Of a stretch of 64,000 nucleotides of DNA, positions 32,677 to 41,044 are shown in pieces. Below the pieces are notes generated by a model. It was not told where the DNA came from and did no database searches. It saw only the letters and a list, made by a program, of their open reading frames with translations. How positions within the stretch are numbered: position 1 is the stretch's first letter; every line of letters starts with the position of its first letter. A program made the position numbers and the translations under genes. Source of the DNA: JBDHWG01 sp039810085 (GTDB lineage: Bacteria > Chloroflexota > Anaerolineae > Epilineales > JAHCIE01); contig JBDHWG010000016.1 in the NCBI GenBank assembly GCA_039810085.1, positions 62,001 to 126,000 of the forward strand, given 5' to 3'.

Positions 32677-33984
32677 CTAGGCGGCAATCTTCTCGCTGGC
32701 CTTGGCCTCGGCCTGGAACTGCTGGCGGCGGCGGCGCGGCGTGGGCATAATCATGCGCACGCCCCGGTCATACGTGAAGTAGTTCCACACCCAGTTGACG
32801 AACACGCCGACGCGGTTGCGGAAGCCGACGAGGAACCACAGATGCAGAAAGACCCAGGCGGCCCAGGCCAGGAAGCCCTTGAGCTTGATGCTGCCCGGCA
32901 GCTGGGCGACGGCAGCGTTGCGGCCAATCGTCGCCATCGTGCCCGGGTCCTTGTAGATGAACGGCTCGCCGGGCTGCCCTTCGAGGCGACGGCGAATCAT
33001 GCGCGCCGCGTGCGCGCCGCCCTCGATGGCGACGCGGGCGAGCTGCGGGTAGAGGACACCGTCCGGGCCTTTGGTGGCCGCCAGGTCGCCGATGACGAAC
33101 ACCTCCGGGCGCCCGGGCAGGCTCAGGTCGTCGTTGGTGACGATGCGCCCACCCCGGCCGACCTCGACGCCCAACGCATTCGCCAGCGGCACGCCGCGCA
33201 CGCCCGCGCCCCAGATGACGGTGTGCGTCGGGATCGCGTCGCCGCTCTTGAGGGTCACGTGATCCTCGGTCACTCGTATCACCGCCTCGCCTAGCCGCAC
33301 GTCCACGTGGCGCTTGCGCAACTCGTCCAGGCTATAGCTGCGCAGATCGGGCGCGAAGGGCGCGAGGACGTGCTCGGCCGCTTCCAGCAAGATAACCTGG
33401 GCGCGGTTGATGTCGAGGTGCGGGTAGTCCTTGCGCAGCACCATGTGGAATAGCTCGCTCAGCGCGCCCGCCATCTCAACGCCCGTCGGGCCGCCGCCCA
33501 CGACGACGAAGTTCAGCCAGCCCTCGTCGATGAGTCCCGGATCGGCGCTCACCTCTTCGAAGACGCTGATGATGTGGTTGCGCAAGGCGTTGGCCTCGTC
33601 CACCGTCTTCATCGGGAACGAGTACTTCTCCGCGCCATCGATGCCGAAGTAGTTCGTCGAGGCGCCCGCCGCCAGGATGAGATAGTCGAAGTACACGGGC
33701 GGCTCATCCTCGATGAGCAGCGCCTTGTTCTCCCAGTCCACGCCGACGACGTTGCCCAGCTCGAACGAGAAGTTCTTCTGATTGTGAAAAATGCCTCGCA
33801 CCGTCGAGGCAATCTCGGCCGGCTCCAGCGCCGCCGTCGCCACCTGGTAGAGCAGGGGCTGGAATGTATGATAGTTGAAGCGGTCAATGAGCGTGACATC
33901 GACCGGCGCGTTCTTGAGGGCCTCAGCGGCCTTGAGACCGCCAAAGCCTGCGCCCACAATAACGACTCGCGGTTTTGCCTGCAC
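32677..33984 (-). CDS. ndh: Type II NADH:quinone oxidoreductase (NDH-2)
   Basis: 435 residues. FAD site VVIVGAGFGGLKAAEAL and second dinucleotide site NFVVVGGGPTGVEMAGALS are clear, together with FVIGDLAA. The quinone-side block is QVATAALEPAEIA. The C-terminal segment GFLAWAAWVFLHLWFLVGFRN is the hydrophobic membrane anchor. It passes electrons from NADH to quinone without pumping protons. The start is GTG 33984, chosen because GAAAGGAG lies upstream and the FAD motif then sits at residue 9; the frame is open upstream to 34074. Confidence 0.93.
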   Translation of the reverse strand: MQAKPRVVIVGAGFGGLKAAEALKNAPVDVTLIDRFNYHTFQPLLYQVATAALEPAEIASTVRGIFHNQKNFSFELGNVVGVDWENKALLIEDEPPVYFDYLILAAGASTNYFGIDGAEKYSFPMKTVDEANALRNHIISVFEEVSADPGLIDEGWLNFVVVGGGPTGVEMAGALSELFHMVLRKDYPHLDINRAQVILLEAAEHVLAPFAPDLRSYSLDELRKRHVDVRLGEAVIRVTEDHVTLKSGDAIPTHTVIWGAGVRGVPLANALGVEVGRGGRIVTNDDLSLPGRPEVFVIGDLAATKGPDGVLYPQLARVAIEGGAHAARMIRRRLEGQPGEPFIYKDPGTMATIGRNAAVAQLPGSIKLKGFLAWAAWVFLHLWFLVGFRNRVGVFVNWVWNYFTYDRGVRMIMPTPRRRRQQFQAEAKASEKIAA

Positions 33985-34162
33985 GGCGCAACTCCTTTCA
34001 TGAATCCTGTATTGACTCAGCGCCGCACCATTGCAGCTCACAAACGTTCCATCGTTCACCCATATAGATGCCATCGCGGCGATACATCATACCTCTGATG
34101 CTCGCCGCCGATGCGTAGTGTAGTGCTCTTCCACCTTAAAAGCATTCTCCGTGCCAGGTACG

Positions 34163-35452
34163 CTACGGCGTCTTACAGATCGTCGCCATCATCCCCGTCG
34201 TGTTCGTCCCATTGGCGACCTGTTGGATTGTCGCCGACCGGATGCCGATGGGCTGGTACGGCGGCACGCCCTGCGCCGACGGGCTGCCCAGGTGCAGGAT
34301 GTAGCAGCCGACGAACGTCTGCGTCGTGCCGCCCATGAGGTGCGAGATCAGCGTCACCGGCACGCGGTAGTACGTCTGGCCGGCGCCCTGGTCCCGCGTC
34401 GGCGTGCCTGTCGTGAGCTGCACCGACTGGGTGTTGGCGTAGCCCTGCTGGAACTGGTCGAAGGGCGGCCGCTGCGCCGCGTTCGGCTCCCAGTAGCCGT
34501 AGGCGCGGGCGTACTCGTGCCGGTTGACGGCGTTGAACAGCGAGCGCACGACCTGCACGCCATCGCTGCGGTCGTCCAGGTAGCGCCCGGCGCTGATGTC
34601 GCCCGGCGCGTAGACCGGCGACGGCGGCACAGGGCTACCGGCGCGGCCGCCCGGCCCATTGCAGATACCGGCCATCAGCGGCCCTGGATCCGTGCCCGGC
34701 GGGACTTGCTGCACCACGGCTGAGCGGATGCTGAGCGACTGAAACGGTGGCCCCTGGATGCCCGGGTTGCCGAGGTGCAGCGTGTAGCAACCGACGAAAG
34801 TCTCGATGCTGCCGTTCTTCTGCTGCGACGAGAGCGTGACCGGCACGGTGTAGAAGAAGTTGCCTGCGCCCGCGTCGCCGTAGATTTCGCCCATCGTTAT
34901 CTGCACTGTATTGGTGTTGGCGTAGCCCTGCTGGAACTGGTCGAACGGCGGCAGTTGCGCCGCGTTCGGCTCCCAGTAGGAGTACGTGCGGAGGTACTGG
35001 CGCTGATTGATGGAGTTGACGAACGACAGCATGAGCGACTCGGGCGTGCTGCGGTTGTCGTAGTACAGGTTGCCAGGCTGGCCGTGGCCGTCGTTGAGAA
35101 CGGGCAGCCCCTCCAGGTTGGCCTCCCAGGGGAAGCGCCCCGTGTTCGGACGGTTCTCGACGCCCCAAGGCCCGTTGATCCAGGTTCGCGCGCCGTTGGT
35201 GAACGCCGTCCAGTTGTCGGCCTTGCGCCACTGCATCAGGCCGTTGGTCGTGTTCTGGTAGCCGTTCCCGACGCCGTCGTGATACTCGTTGTTGATGCAC
35301 TGCCCGACGACGTTGGGGATCAAGTTGTGCAGCGCGGCGAAGCCCAGGACGAACTGGCAGTTGGCCGCCGACGCAACCGACGCAGCCAGGGCGAGGACAA
35401 GAATGACGCCGAATGATAGAGACAACAGATTGAGGAGCGTGCGCGCACTCAT
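34163..35452 (-). CDS. Secreted protein with a duplicated YWEPNAAQ domain
   Basis: 429 residues with a signal peptide cleaved near VASAAN. Region about 35-115 (GYQNTTNGLMQWRKADNWTA) resembles an N-terminal domain I associate with secreted Chloroflexota proteins. Two related domains of about 115 residues follow (about 140-255 and 300-415), each with YWEPNAAQ, PPFDQFQQGYANT and a TFVGCY(T/I)LHLG(N/S)P strand. Each repeat has a paired cysteine near its end. AGGAGG precedes ATG 35452. The function is unknown; an extracellular binding role is plausible. Confidence 0.8.
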   Translation of the reverse strand: MSARTLLNLLSLSFGVILVLALAASVASAANCQFVLGFAALHNLIPNVVGQCINNEYHDGVGNGYQNTTNGLMQWRKADNWTAFTNGARTWINGPWGVENRPNTGRFPWEANLEGLPVLNDGHGQPGNLYYDNRSTPESLMLSFVNSINQRQYLRTYSYWEPNAAQLPPFDQFQQGYANTNTVQITMGEIYGDAGAGNFFYTVPVTLSSQQKNGSIETFVGCYTLHLGNPGIQGPPFQSLSIRSAVVQQVPPGTDPGPLMAGICNGPGGRAGSPVPPSPVYAPGDISAGRYLDDRSDGVQVVRSLFNAVNRHEYARAYGYWEPNAAQRPPFDQFQQGYANTQSVQLTTGTPTRDQGAGQTYYRVPVTLISHLMGGTTQTFVGCYILHLGSPSAQGVPPYQPIGIRSATIQQVANGTNTTGMMATICKTP

Positions 35453-35615
35453 CGTATCAACCTCCTGGTGGAAACGAATATCGGGGCGACACCGGAGCGC
35501 GAGCGCGGCGAGTCTCGCTACCTTGACGACGCCCAATTTTACCGCGCCCTTTCCATGAAAGCGAACCCGTCCTTCACCCTGCCCTCTCCCAGAACGAGCG
35601 AGGGAGAATTGACTG

Positions 35616-35644
35616 TTGCGCGCCCGGCCACAATCTCGTATACT
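35616..35644 (+). promoter_or_regulatory. Promoter upstream of the DUF3592-like membrane protein
   Basis: TTGCGC (35616-35621) and TATACT (35639-35644) are 17 bases apart on the plus strand. A better -35, TTGACT, lies a few bases further upstream but is too distant. The remaining 35453-35735 gap shows no other recognisable signal. Confidence 0.5.
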
Positions 35645-35735
35645 AATGCACCCCGACATACGGAAAGGCCGGCCCTCGTTGCAACGTCTCCTCGCATAAG
35701 TCCGGCTAATCGCACAGACAGCAAGGATGGATGGC

Positions 35736-36866
35736 ATGAGCCTTGGCATGACCGGAGAGGGCCAGATCCTTCTGCTCATCATCTGCATCGTCGGCTTCGT
35801 GGGCGTGCCGCTCCTTCTGTGGGTGCTGGCCCTCATCACGAGCCTGATTCGCCGCTTCCTGCACATCGACCTGAGCTACGTCTGGACCTTCGGCTTCTTC
35901 GTCGGCATCCCGGCCGCCATCCTGGGCGCATCCCTCGCCATCGACACCGTCGGCCAGACGCGCATGGCCCAGGTCATCCAGAAGACCGAGCCGGTGCGGC
36001 TGCACACCTCGGATGGGACGTGGAGCCAGGGGATCAACCTCGACGTGCGCTACGACGTCAAGGGCCAGCCGCTGCCGCCGTTCACTGAGTATATTATGGC
36101 GGTGATGGACGCGCAGCGGTCCGGCGGCACCGTGGAGATTGCTTCGCTCAACCCGCCGGTCGAGGACTTCGACCGGCTACACGCCGGCGACTTGTACGAG
36201 GTGCGCTTCTTCCGCATCGCCGACTTCGCCAGCCTCGTCCGACCGGCCAACCAATCAACGTGGACAGCTTTCCCCTGGCTGTGGATCGAAGGAGCCATCC
36301 TCGTCGCCGGCGCGTTCATCCTGGCCTACCGCCTGCGTAAGACGCCGCTCGGCTACTGGCCGCTGGCGATCCTCATCCTCATCGGTCTGACTATCCCACC
36401 GCTCCAGGGCTTCTACCTCTGGCGACAGCGCGACGACCTGAGCGCGGACACGCAGCACGCCTCGGCGCAGGTCAAGGACGTGACGCGCATTACGCGGATC
36501 TTCCTGGGCCGGGGCAGCCGTGGGAATACCTATGACCTTGCCCAGCCGTTCGACATCGTGCAGCTGACGTTCACCCCGCCGGGCTACCCGGACCCGGTCA
36601 CCGTCGTGGATGCGGTTGACGCGAATCCCAGCCAGCCCACGCCCTTCGACAAGGGCGCGTCGGTCGATATCGTCTACGCGCCGGACGACCCGCGTGACGC
36701 GCGCATCGTCGGGCAGACGCGCACGCACCACCTGCGCACGCCGCTCAAGGTCTACACCGACGATGCCCTGCTGTTAGGGCTGTTCGCCGCCATGATTGTG
36801 GGCCTGAGTCTCGGCGGCCGCTGGCTCGGCCAAGCGCTCTCGTCGCGCCGCCCCACGCCGCCCTGA
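35736..36866 (+). CDS. Membrane protein with a DUF3592-like extracytoplasmic domain
   Basis: About 376 residues with membrane segments near 10-35, 45-65, 170-190, 200-220 and 340-360. The soluble part after the fourth segment (VTRIFLGRGSRG...VQLTFTPPGYPDPVTV...VDIVYAPDDPRDARI) resembles DUF3592 domains of unknown function. ATG 35736 is preferred to 35727 because GCAAGGA then lies eight bases upstream. No enzymatic motif is seen. Confidence 0.65.
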   Translation: MSLGMTGEGQILLLIICIVGFVGVPLLLWVLALITSLIRRFLHIDLSYVWTFGFFVGIPAAILGASLAIDTVGQTRMAQVIQKTEPVRLHTSDGTWSQGINLDVRYDVKGQPLPPFTEYIMAVMDAQRSGGTVEIASLNPPVEDFDRLHAGDLYEVRFFRIADFASLVRPANQSTWTAFPWLWIEGAILVAGAFILAYRLRKTPLGYWPLAILILIGLTIPPLQGFYLWRQRDDLSADTQHASAQVKDVTRITRIFLGRGSRGNTYDLAQPFDIVQLTFTPPGYPDPVTVVDAVDANPSQPTPFDKGASVDIVYAPDDPRDARIVGQTRTHHLRTPLKVYTDDALLLGLFAAMIVGLSLGGRWLGQALSSRRPTPP

Positions 36867-36933
36867 TGCGACTTACGCCTGGCGCGCGGGTTGCTATAGC
36901 GTCTCCTGAAGGCTCACATAGGGAGGCGCTGCA

Positions 36934-37740
36934 ATGTTGCGACGGGTCGTTTGGGGATGGGCACTCATGGTATCGCTGGTGGCAGCGCTCGCGGCCGGCT
37001 GCCAGGGGGCCGCCTCCACATCAACGAATGAGGTCCAGAGCCTAGCGCTGCCTGCTCTCGATACACGTCCAACGGCGTCGCTGTCTCAGACTCTCGCGCC
37101 CCCGCTTCAGGCCCCCCTCATAACCCCGGCCGCCTACGCGACAGCGCAGCTGCCATTATTCCTGGTCACACCCGTTATGCTGACACCAGCCGCACGGACA
37201 CCGGCGCCAACAAGCGCTCTGCCCGCTGTCACCCCATTGCGACTGCCGACGAGCGCGCTCCCTGCCGCCACTCTCACGCCGGAGCAGACGCTTGCCCGCG
37301 CCATGCTTGTAGCGGTGAACTTTGAGCGCACCCGCTCCGACCCTGTCACCCCGGCCTGGACGCGAGGGAGTCCGGCGGCCCAGCCGGCGCCACTAACGTG
37401 GGATAATCGGCTGGCCGAGGTCGCTGTCGGGCACGCGCAGGACATGATAGCGCGGGGCTACTTCGCCCACGACACGCCGGAGGGCAAGACAGTCGAGAAC
37501 CGCGTGCGCGAGGCGGGCATCGTCCACGAGCTGGCGACGGAGAACATATACGAGACGTCGGGGGACACACCGGTGCAGGACGCCATTGACTGGCTGATGC
37601 ACGACCCACTGCACCGCGATATCATTCTCAACCCGCGTCTGACTCACATCGGCATCGGCGTGCGCGTGTCCAAGGGGCAAACAGTCTTCGTCCTGGACTT
37701 CATCCGTCGCGTGGATGCCACACCGACGGCGACACCATGA
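36934..37740 (+). CDS. CAP/SCP-domain lipoprotein
   Basis: 268 residues. A signal peptide ends in a lipobox (ALAAGC). A Pro/Thr/Ala-rich stretch (about 25-125) leads to a CAP domain: NFERTRSDP, LAEVAVGHAQDMIARGYFAHD, ENIYE and HRDIILNPRLTHIGIGV. Bacterial CAP proteins are exported and mostly of unknown function; some bind sterols or act on the cell surface. GGGAGG precedes ATG 36934. An intrinsic terminator follows at 37822-37855. Confidence 0.9.
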   Translation: MLRRVVWGWALMVSLVAALAAGCQGAASTSTNEVQSLALPALDTRPTASLSQTLAPPLQAPLITPAAYATAQLPLFLVTPVMLTPAARTPAPTSALPAVTPLRLPTSALPAATLTPEQTLARAMLVAVNFERTRSDPVTPAWTRGSPAAQPAPLTWDNRLAEVAVGHAQDMIARGYFAHDTPEGKTVENRVREAGIVHELATENIYETSGDTPVQDAIDWLMHDPLHRDIILNPRLTHIGIGVRVSKGQTVFVLDFIRRVDATPTATP

Positions 37741-37821
37741 GGTGTCAGACAGGCGATAGTACAATCGCGAGTCGAGGATATAGCGCCTAAAACCCTCTTT
37801 CGCCATAAACAGGCTATTCGC

Positions 37822-37855
37822 AGGTCCCTGTGCTTTTGCGCGGGGACCTATTTTT
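37822..37855 (+). terminator. Intrinsic terminator after the CAP gene
   Basis: AGGTCCC (37822-37828) pairs with GGGACCT (37843-37849), and a TATTTTT run follows. It separates the CAP gene from the surface-protein pair. Confidence 0.8.
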
Positions 37856-37953
37856 GTGGCCTTCTGCTGATGTTTCGGGATGTACTGGCATATAAGTTGC
37901 TTGTGAAGGACGACGTTGACCAGTATTTCCATTGAAAAAGGAGTAGTTAGCCC

Positions 37954-38403
37954 ATGCGTGTATCACCTATCATGCGAGTTTTCCTTGCCGCTGTTGTGGC
38001 CCTGCTAGGGTTGAGTCTGATCGCGTCCGCGACCTTTGCTCAGCCAGCCCCCGTGCCCGCCGCTCAGGCCGGCACTACAACCCCGGCGGCGACCACTGCC
38101 GTGAGCACACCCATCGCAACGGCTGTAACGGGCGCTAGCACCGCTGTGGCAACGACGACCACCGGGGCGGCGACGGCTGTCGCGACGACGACGACCGGCA
38201 GCACGACGGCAGCCGCGACCCCGCGCGCCACCACCTCGGTCTCCGGCGCGACGGGCGCGACGGCGGCCAGCACCCCGGCCGCGCTCCCGACCACAGGCGC
38301 GACCCCGGCGGGTGACAGCAGCTTCCTCGTCCTCGTCGGCGTTCTGCTGCTCCTGGCCGGTCTTGCTCTCGCCATCTATCGCCCGGCGGCGGCGCGCCGC
38401 TAA
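37954..38403 (+). CDS. Small LPxTG-type surface protein with Thr/Ala-rich stalk
   Basis: 149 residues. A signal peptide ends near SATFAQP. An almost pure Ala/Thr stalk (about 33-110) follows, then the sorting signal LPTTG at 111-115, a hydrophobic segment and an RPAAARR tail. This is the full cell-wall sorting layout (motif, membrane span, positive tail). The leader GAAAAAGGAGTAGTTAGCCC is nearly identical to that of the next gene, so the two are related by duplication. No globular domain is present; it may be a spacer or mucin-like coat protein. Confidence 0.8.
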   Translation: MRVSPIMRVFLAAVVALLGLSLIASATFAQPAPVPAAQAGTTTPAATTAVSTPIATAVTGASTAVATTTTGAATAVATTTTGSTTAAATPRATTSVSGATGATAASTPAALPTTGATPAGDSSFLVLVGVLLLLAGLALAIYRPAAARR

Positions 38404-38447
38404 GGGCACGTCGTTCGCGGAGCGGACCGAAAAGGAGTAGGTAGTCC

Positions 38448-39485
38448 ATGCGCCTGTCCCATATCCTGCGATTGTTTCTCGCTACGGTCATAGCGTTGAG
38501 TGGGCTGAGCCTGCTGGCCTCGGTGTTCGTTGCCTCAGCGCAGACGAACACCGGCGACATGCAGACCCTGACCATCCCGGCCAACGGGAACGCCACGGTG
38601 AATGTCAGGGCCTTCTGTCTGGAGTATGGCAAGCCATTCCCGGCGAACTTCCCGACAAGCCTCGGCGCCAAGACGGCGGACCCCAAGGTCGTTAGCATCC
38701 TGCGCTACGCCGTCAGCCAGGGCTACACGGAAACCAACCCGTACCAGGTGCAGCTCGCCCTCTGGCGGCAGACCAGCGGCGAGTGGAAGTCCACTGACAA
38801 CGCCCTGGCCCAGCAGATCTACAACGCTGGGACGCAGGCGTCGAACAACCAGGCGGCGCCGGCTAGCGGTCAGACCCTGCTCCAGGCCGCCGGGGCCAAC
38901 AGTGTGCAGGTGAAGGCGACAAGCTGGACTCCTTTGCCCGCGGCTCCAGAGAAGAACCCGTGGTCGGGGCAGGGAACGCTACAGATCACCAATCCCGGCA
39001 GTAACACTGCCACCATCACTGTTCCGCTCGGCATTGTCGTGTCGGGCGGCGGGACGGACCAGGATGTGATCATGTACGCGACCGGCGGCAACGCCCAGGG
39101 CGGCGCGCAGGCGGCGGCCCAGACAACGCCAGCGGCGACGACGACCAGTGGTGGGGGTGCAGCGGCCCAGGCCACGACGACGACCACGACCGCCGCGAGC
39201 ACGCCAGCCGCGACGACTACGACGGGCGGCACCGTCGCAGCCCAGGCGACGCCAGCTGCGACGGCAACGCTGGCGACGACAACGACCGCCGCGAGCACAC
39301 CGGCGACAACGGGCGGGACAGGCGGGGCGCAAGCGCCGACGCCACGTCCGACGACGGCCAGCTCAACGCTGCCCCACACGGGTGGCGAGCCGCTGGGCGA
39401 CAGCAGCTTCCTCATCATCCTCGGCGCGCTGCTCCTCATCAGCGGTCTGGCCCTGGCGGTTTATCGCCCCGCCGCAAGCCGCTAA
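38448..39485 (+). CDS. Surface adhesin-like protein: thioester domain, Thr-rich stalk, LPHTG sorting signal
   Basis: 345 residues. After the signal peptide (to about 31), residues 40-125 hold a domain with AFCLEYGKPF (C57) and YQVQLALWRQTSG (Q102). This matches the Cys and the (T/V)QxAxW-type Gln of thioester (TQXA) domains, which form an internal Cys-Gln bond and attach covalently to host surfaces. A beta-rich segment (about 150-210) and an Ala/Thr stalk (about 220-305) follow. LPHTG (308-312), a membrane segment and an RPAASR tail end the protein. The thioester assignment comes from motif spacing and needs structural support. A terminator lies at 39525. Confidence 0.75.
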   Translation: MRLSHILRLFLATVIALSGLSLLASVFVASAQTNTGDMQTLTIPANGNATVNVRAFCLEYGKPFPANFPTSLGAKTADPKVVSILRYAVSQGYTETNPYQVQLALWRQTSGEWKSTDNALAQQIYNAGTQASNNQAAPASGQTLLQAAGANSVQVKATSWTPLPAAPEKNPWSGQGTLQITNPGSNTATITVPLGIVVSGGGTDQDVIMYATGGNAQGGAQAAAQTTPAATTTSGGGAAAQATTTTTTAASTPAATTTTGGTVAAQATPAATATLATTTTAASTPATTGGTGGAQAPTPRPTTASSTLPHTGGEPLGDSSFLIILGALLLISGLALAVYRPAASR

Positions 39486-39524
39486 GAGACGGCCTACCGA
39501 GACAACCGCATACTGAAATAGATG

Positions 39525-39557
39525 ACGCGGTACGCAATGGGTGCGTACCGCGTTTTT
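39525..39557 (+). terminator. Intrinsic terminator after the thioester-domain gene
   Basis: ACGCGGTACGCA pairs with TGCGTACCGCGT around a 5-base loop, followed by a TTTTT run. It is the strongest intrinsic terminator in the window. Confidence 0.9.
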
Positions 39558-39567
39558 ATGTCGTTCT

Positions 39568-39687
39568 GTCATTGCGAGCGTGGGCGAAGCAATCTCGCGC
39601 CCTTGTAAGAGGTAGCCTTGGCAACGTAGCGTAGCTCTTGCCCACCGCGAGGTTACTTCGTCGTCCTATCGTCCTCCTCGCAATGAC
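39568..39687. repeat. Dispersed GTCATTGCGAG...CAATGAC inverted repeat
   Basis: One complete copy of the family seen at 7221-7542: it starts GTCATTGCGAGCG, has the AAGCAATCTCG arm, and ends CCTCGCAATGAC. It lies between two convergent genes. Confidence 0.85.
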
Positions 39688-39693
39688 TCGCCT

Positions 39694-40842
39694 TCAATGC
39701 TCTGTCTTCAACTGATTATCGAAGAAGGCAATACTCCGCGACATCATGGCGTTGTACGCAGCGCCGCCGATGCCGAAACTGTGTCCCGCGCCAGGGTATG
39801 TGTACAGTTCCACGTCCTTGCCGTGATCGCGCAGAGCGGCGGCGAGGCCTGTCGCCCAGCGCAGCGGGGCGGTATCGTCGGCTGTGCCGTGATGAATCTG
39901 CACCGGGGCGGTGATGTCGTCAAGGAAGCTGCTCGGCGAGGAGAGGCGGAACGCCTCGCGGTCGCGCCATGGGCTGAACGGCCCGTCGAACAGGAACCAG
40001 CCGCCCGCCCACTTGGTGTTGATGAGATTCCAGTTCTCCCACGAGTCGGCGCTCATCGAGCCATACAGCACTGCCGCGCGCACGTCCGGCGTGGTGACCA
40101 GGACGCGCAGCGCCACCTCGCCGCCCATGCTGTGGCCGAAGAGACCGATGGCGTCGCCGCGCACATCCGGTGTGGCCTTGAGGATCTCGACCAGGTTGAG
40201 CACGTCGATGGCATAGCCAGAGCGCATCGGGTTCGGCCCCTCGCCGGACGCGCCATAGTTGCGGTAATTTGGGTGGACGACGAGGTAGCCCGCGCGGGCC
40301 AGGGCGTCGGCATAGGGCGCGCTGTAGGGCATCAAGGTGTAGCTGTTCGGCCAGACGAAGCCGTGGGCGACGACGATGGCTGGGTACGGCGGCGCGACGT
40401 TCTTCGGCACGTCCATGAAGCCGGCGATGGTGATGTCATCGCTGGGGTAGCGGATGGCGTAGCGCGTGAAGTCGTCGTTGTCCTCGATGACACGCAGCCG
40501 CTCGATGCTCCCGCCCCCATAGGAGCGTGCCCGCAGGTTCTCGATGAACGAGATGCCCGTCGGGTCGCCGACGACACGCGGCCCGCTGTGCGCGGCAGGA
40601 GCCGGGTCAGCAGCCACGTCGTCGCCATCGGCCGGCCCCTGGGCAAGCGCGGGGGACGTGACGAGCATACTGAGCAGCAGGGCTAGCGCCACAATAAGCG
40701 CGGCGCTAGCCAGATAGGAAACGCAGAGACGCAGAGGCGCAGAGAGAAGAAGACTTCCGCTGTCATGCCGACAGCGGAGCGACTCCTCGCTCCGCTCGGA
40801 GTGACAGCCAGGCTGAGGCGCTGGAAGGGGTAGGGTGCTCAT
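39694..40842 (-). CDS. Exported alpha/beta hydrolase (S9/dienelactone hydrolase-like)
   Basis: 382 residues as drawn. The hydrolase core has FMDVPKN, AIVVAHGFVWPNSY, the nucleophile elbow FGHSMGGEVAL, the acid in HHGTADDTAPL and the base in GAGHSFG. A hydrophobic export segment precedes it (SAALIVALALLLSMLVTSPALAQ). The first 45 residues are translated from dispersed repeats (CHSERSEES, SAPLRLCVS), so the original start was probably nearer the signal peptide. GGAGATA stands nine bases before ATG 40842, so this start could still be used. Substrate unknown; ester or peptide hydrolysis likely. Confidence 0.8.
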   Translation of the reverse strand: MSTLPLPAPQPGCHSERSEESLRCRHDSGSLLLSAPLRLCVSYLASAALIVALALLLSMLVTSPALAQGPADGDDVAADPAPAAHSGPRVVGDPTGISFIENLRARSYGGGSIERLRVIEDNDDFTRYAIRYPSDDITIAGFMDVPKNVAPPYPAIVVAHGFVWPNSYTLMPYSAPYADALARAGYLVVHPNYRNYGASGEGPNPMRSGYAIDVLNLVEILKATPDVRGDAIGLFGHSMGGEVALRVLVTTPDVRAAVLYGSMSADSWENWNLINTKWAGGWFLFDGPFSPWRDREAFRLSSPSSFLDDITAPVQIHHGTADDTAPLRWATGLAAALRDHGKDVELYTYPGAGHSFGIGGAAYNAMMSRSIAFFDNQLKTEH

Positions 40843-40932
40843 AGGGGCATATCTCCGCTGTCATGCCGACGCAGGAGGCATCTCTCTGCGGTTGGACGGC
40901 AGAGGGACTCCTCGCTATGCTCGGAGTGACAG
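40758..40932. repeat. Two tandem copies of the CTGTCATGCCGAC...GGAGTGACAG dispersed repeat
   Basis: Copies at 40758-40805 and 40858-40932 each start CTGTCATGCCGAC and end CTCGGAGTGACAG. The flanking AGCTGAGG(T/C)GCTGGAAGGG strings are also duplicated, so the whole segment of about 125 bases is a tandem duplication. The left copy lies inside the start of the hydrolase frame. A separate CTCTGCGTCTCTGCG-type repeat adjoins it at about 40722-40746. Confidence 0.8.
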
Positions 40933-41014
40933 CCAAGCTGAGGTGCTGGAAGGGACAAGTAACTGCGCGTAGTATACCTATCATCAGGAGCCGTGGCAAG
41001 ATGACGCGGTGTGG

Positions 41015-41020
41015 TATAAT
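41015..41020 (+). promoter_or_regulatory. -10 box of the AidB-like gene
   Basis: A consensus TATAAT lies 24 bases before the first ATG of the acyl-CoA dehydrogenase gene. No good -35 is visible at the expected distance. Confidence 0.5.
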
Positions 41021-41044
41021 GAGGGTGACACAAGGAGGACGATG

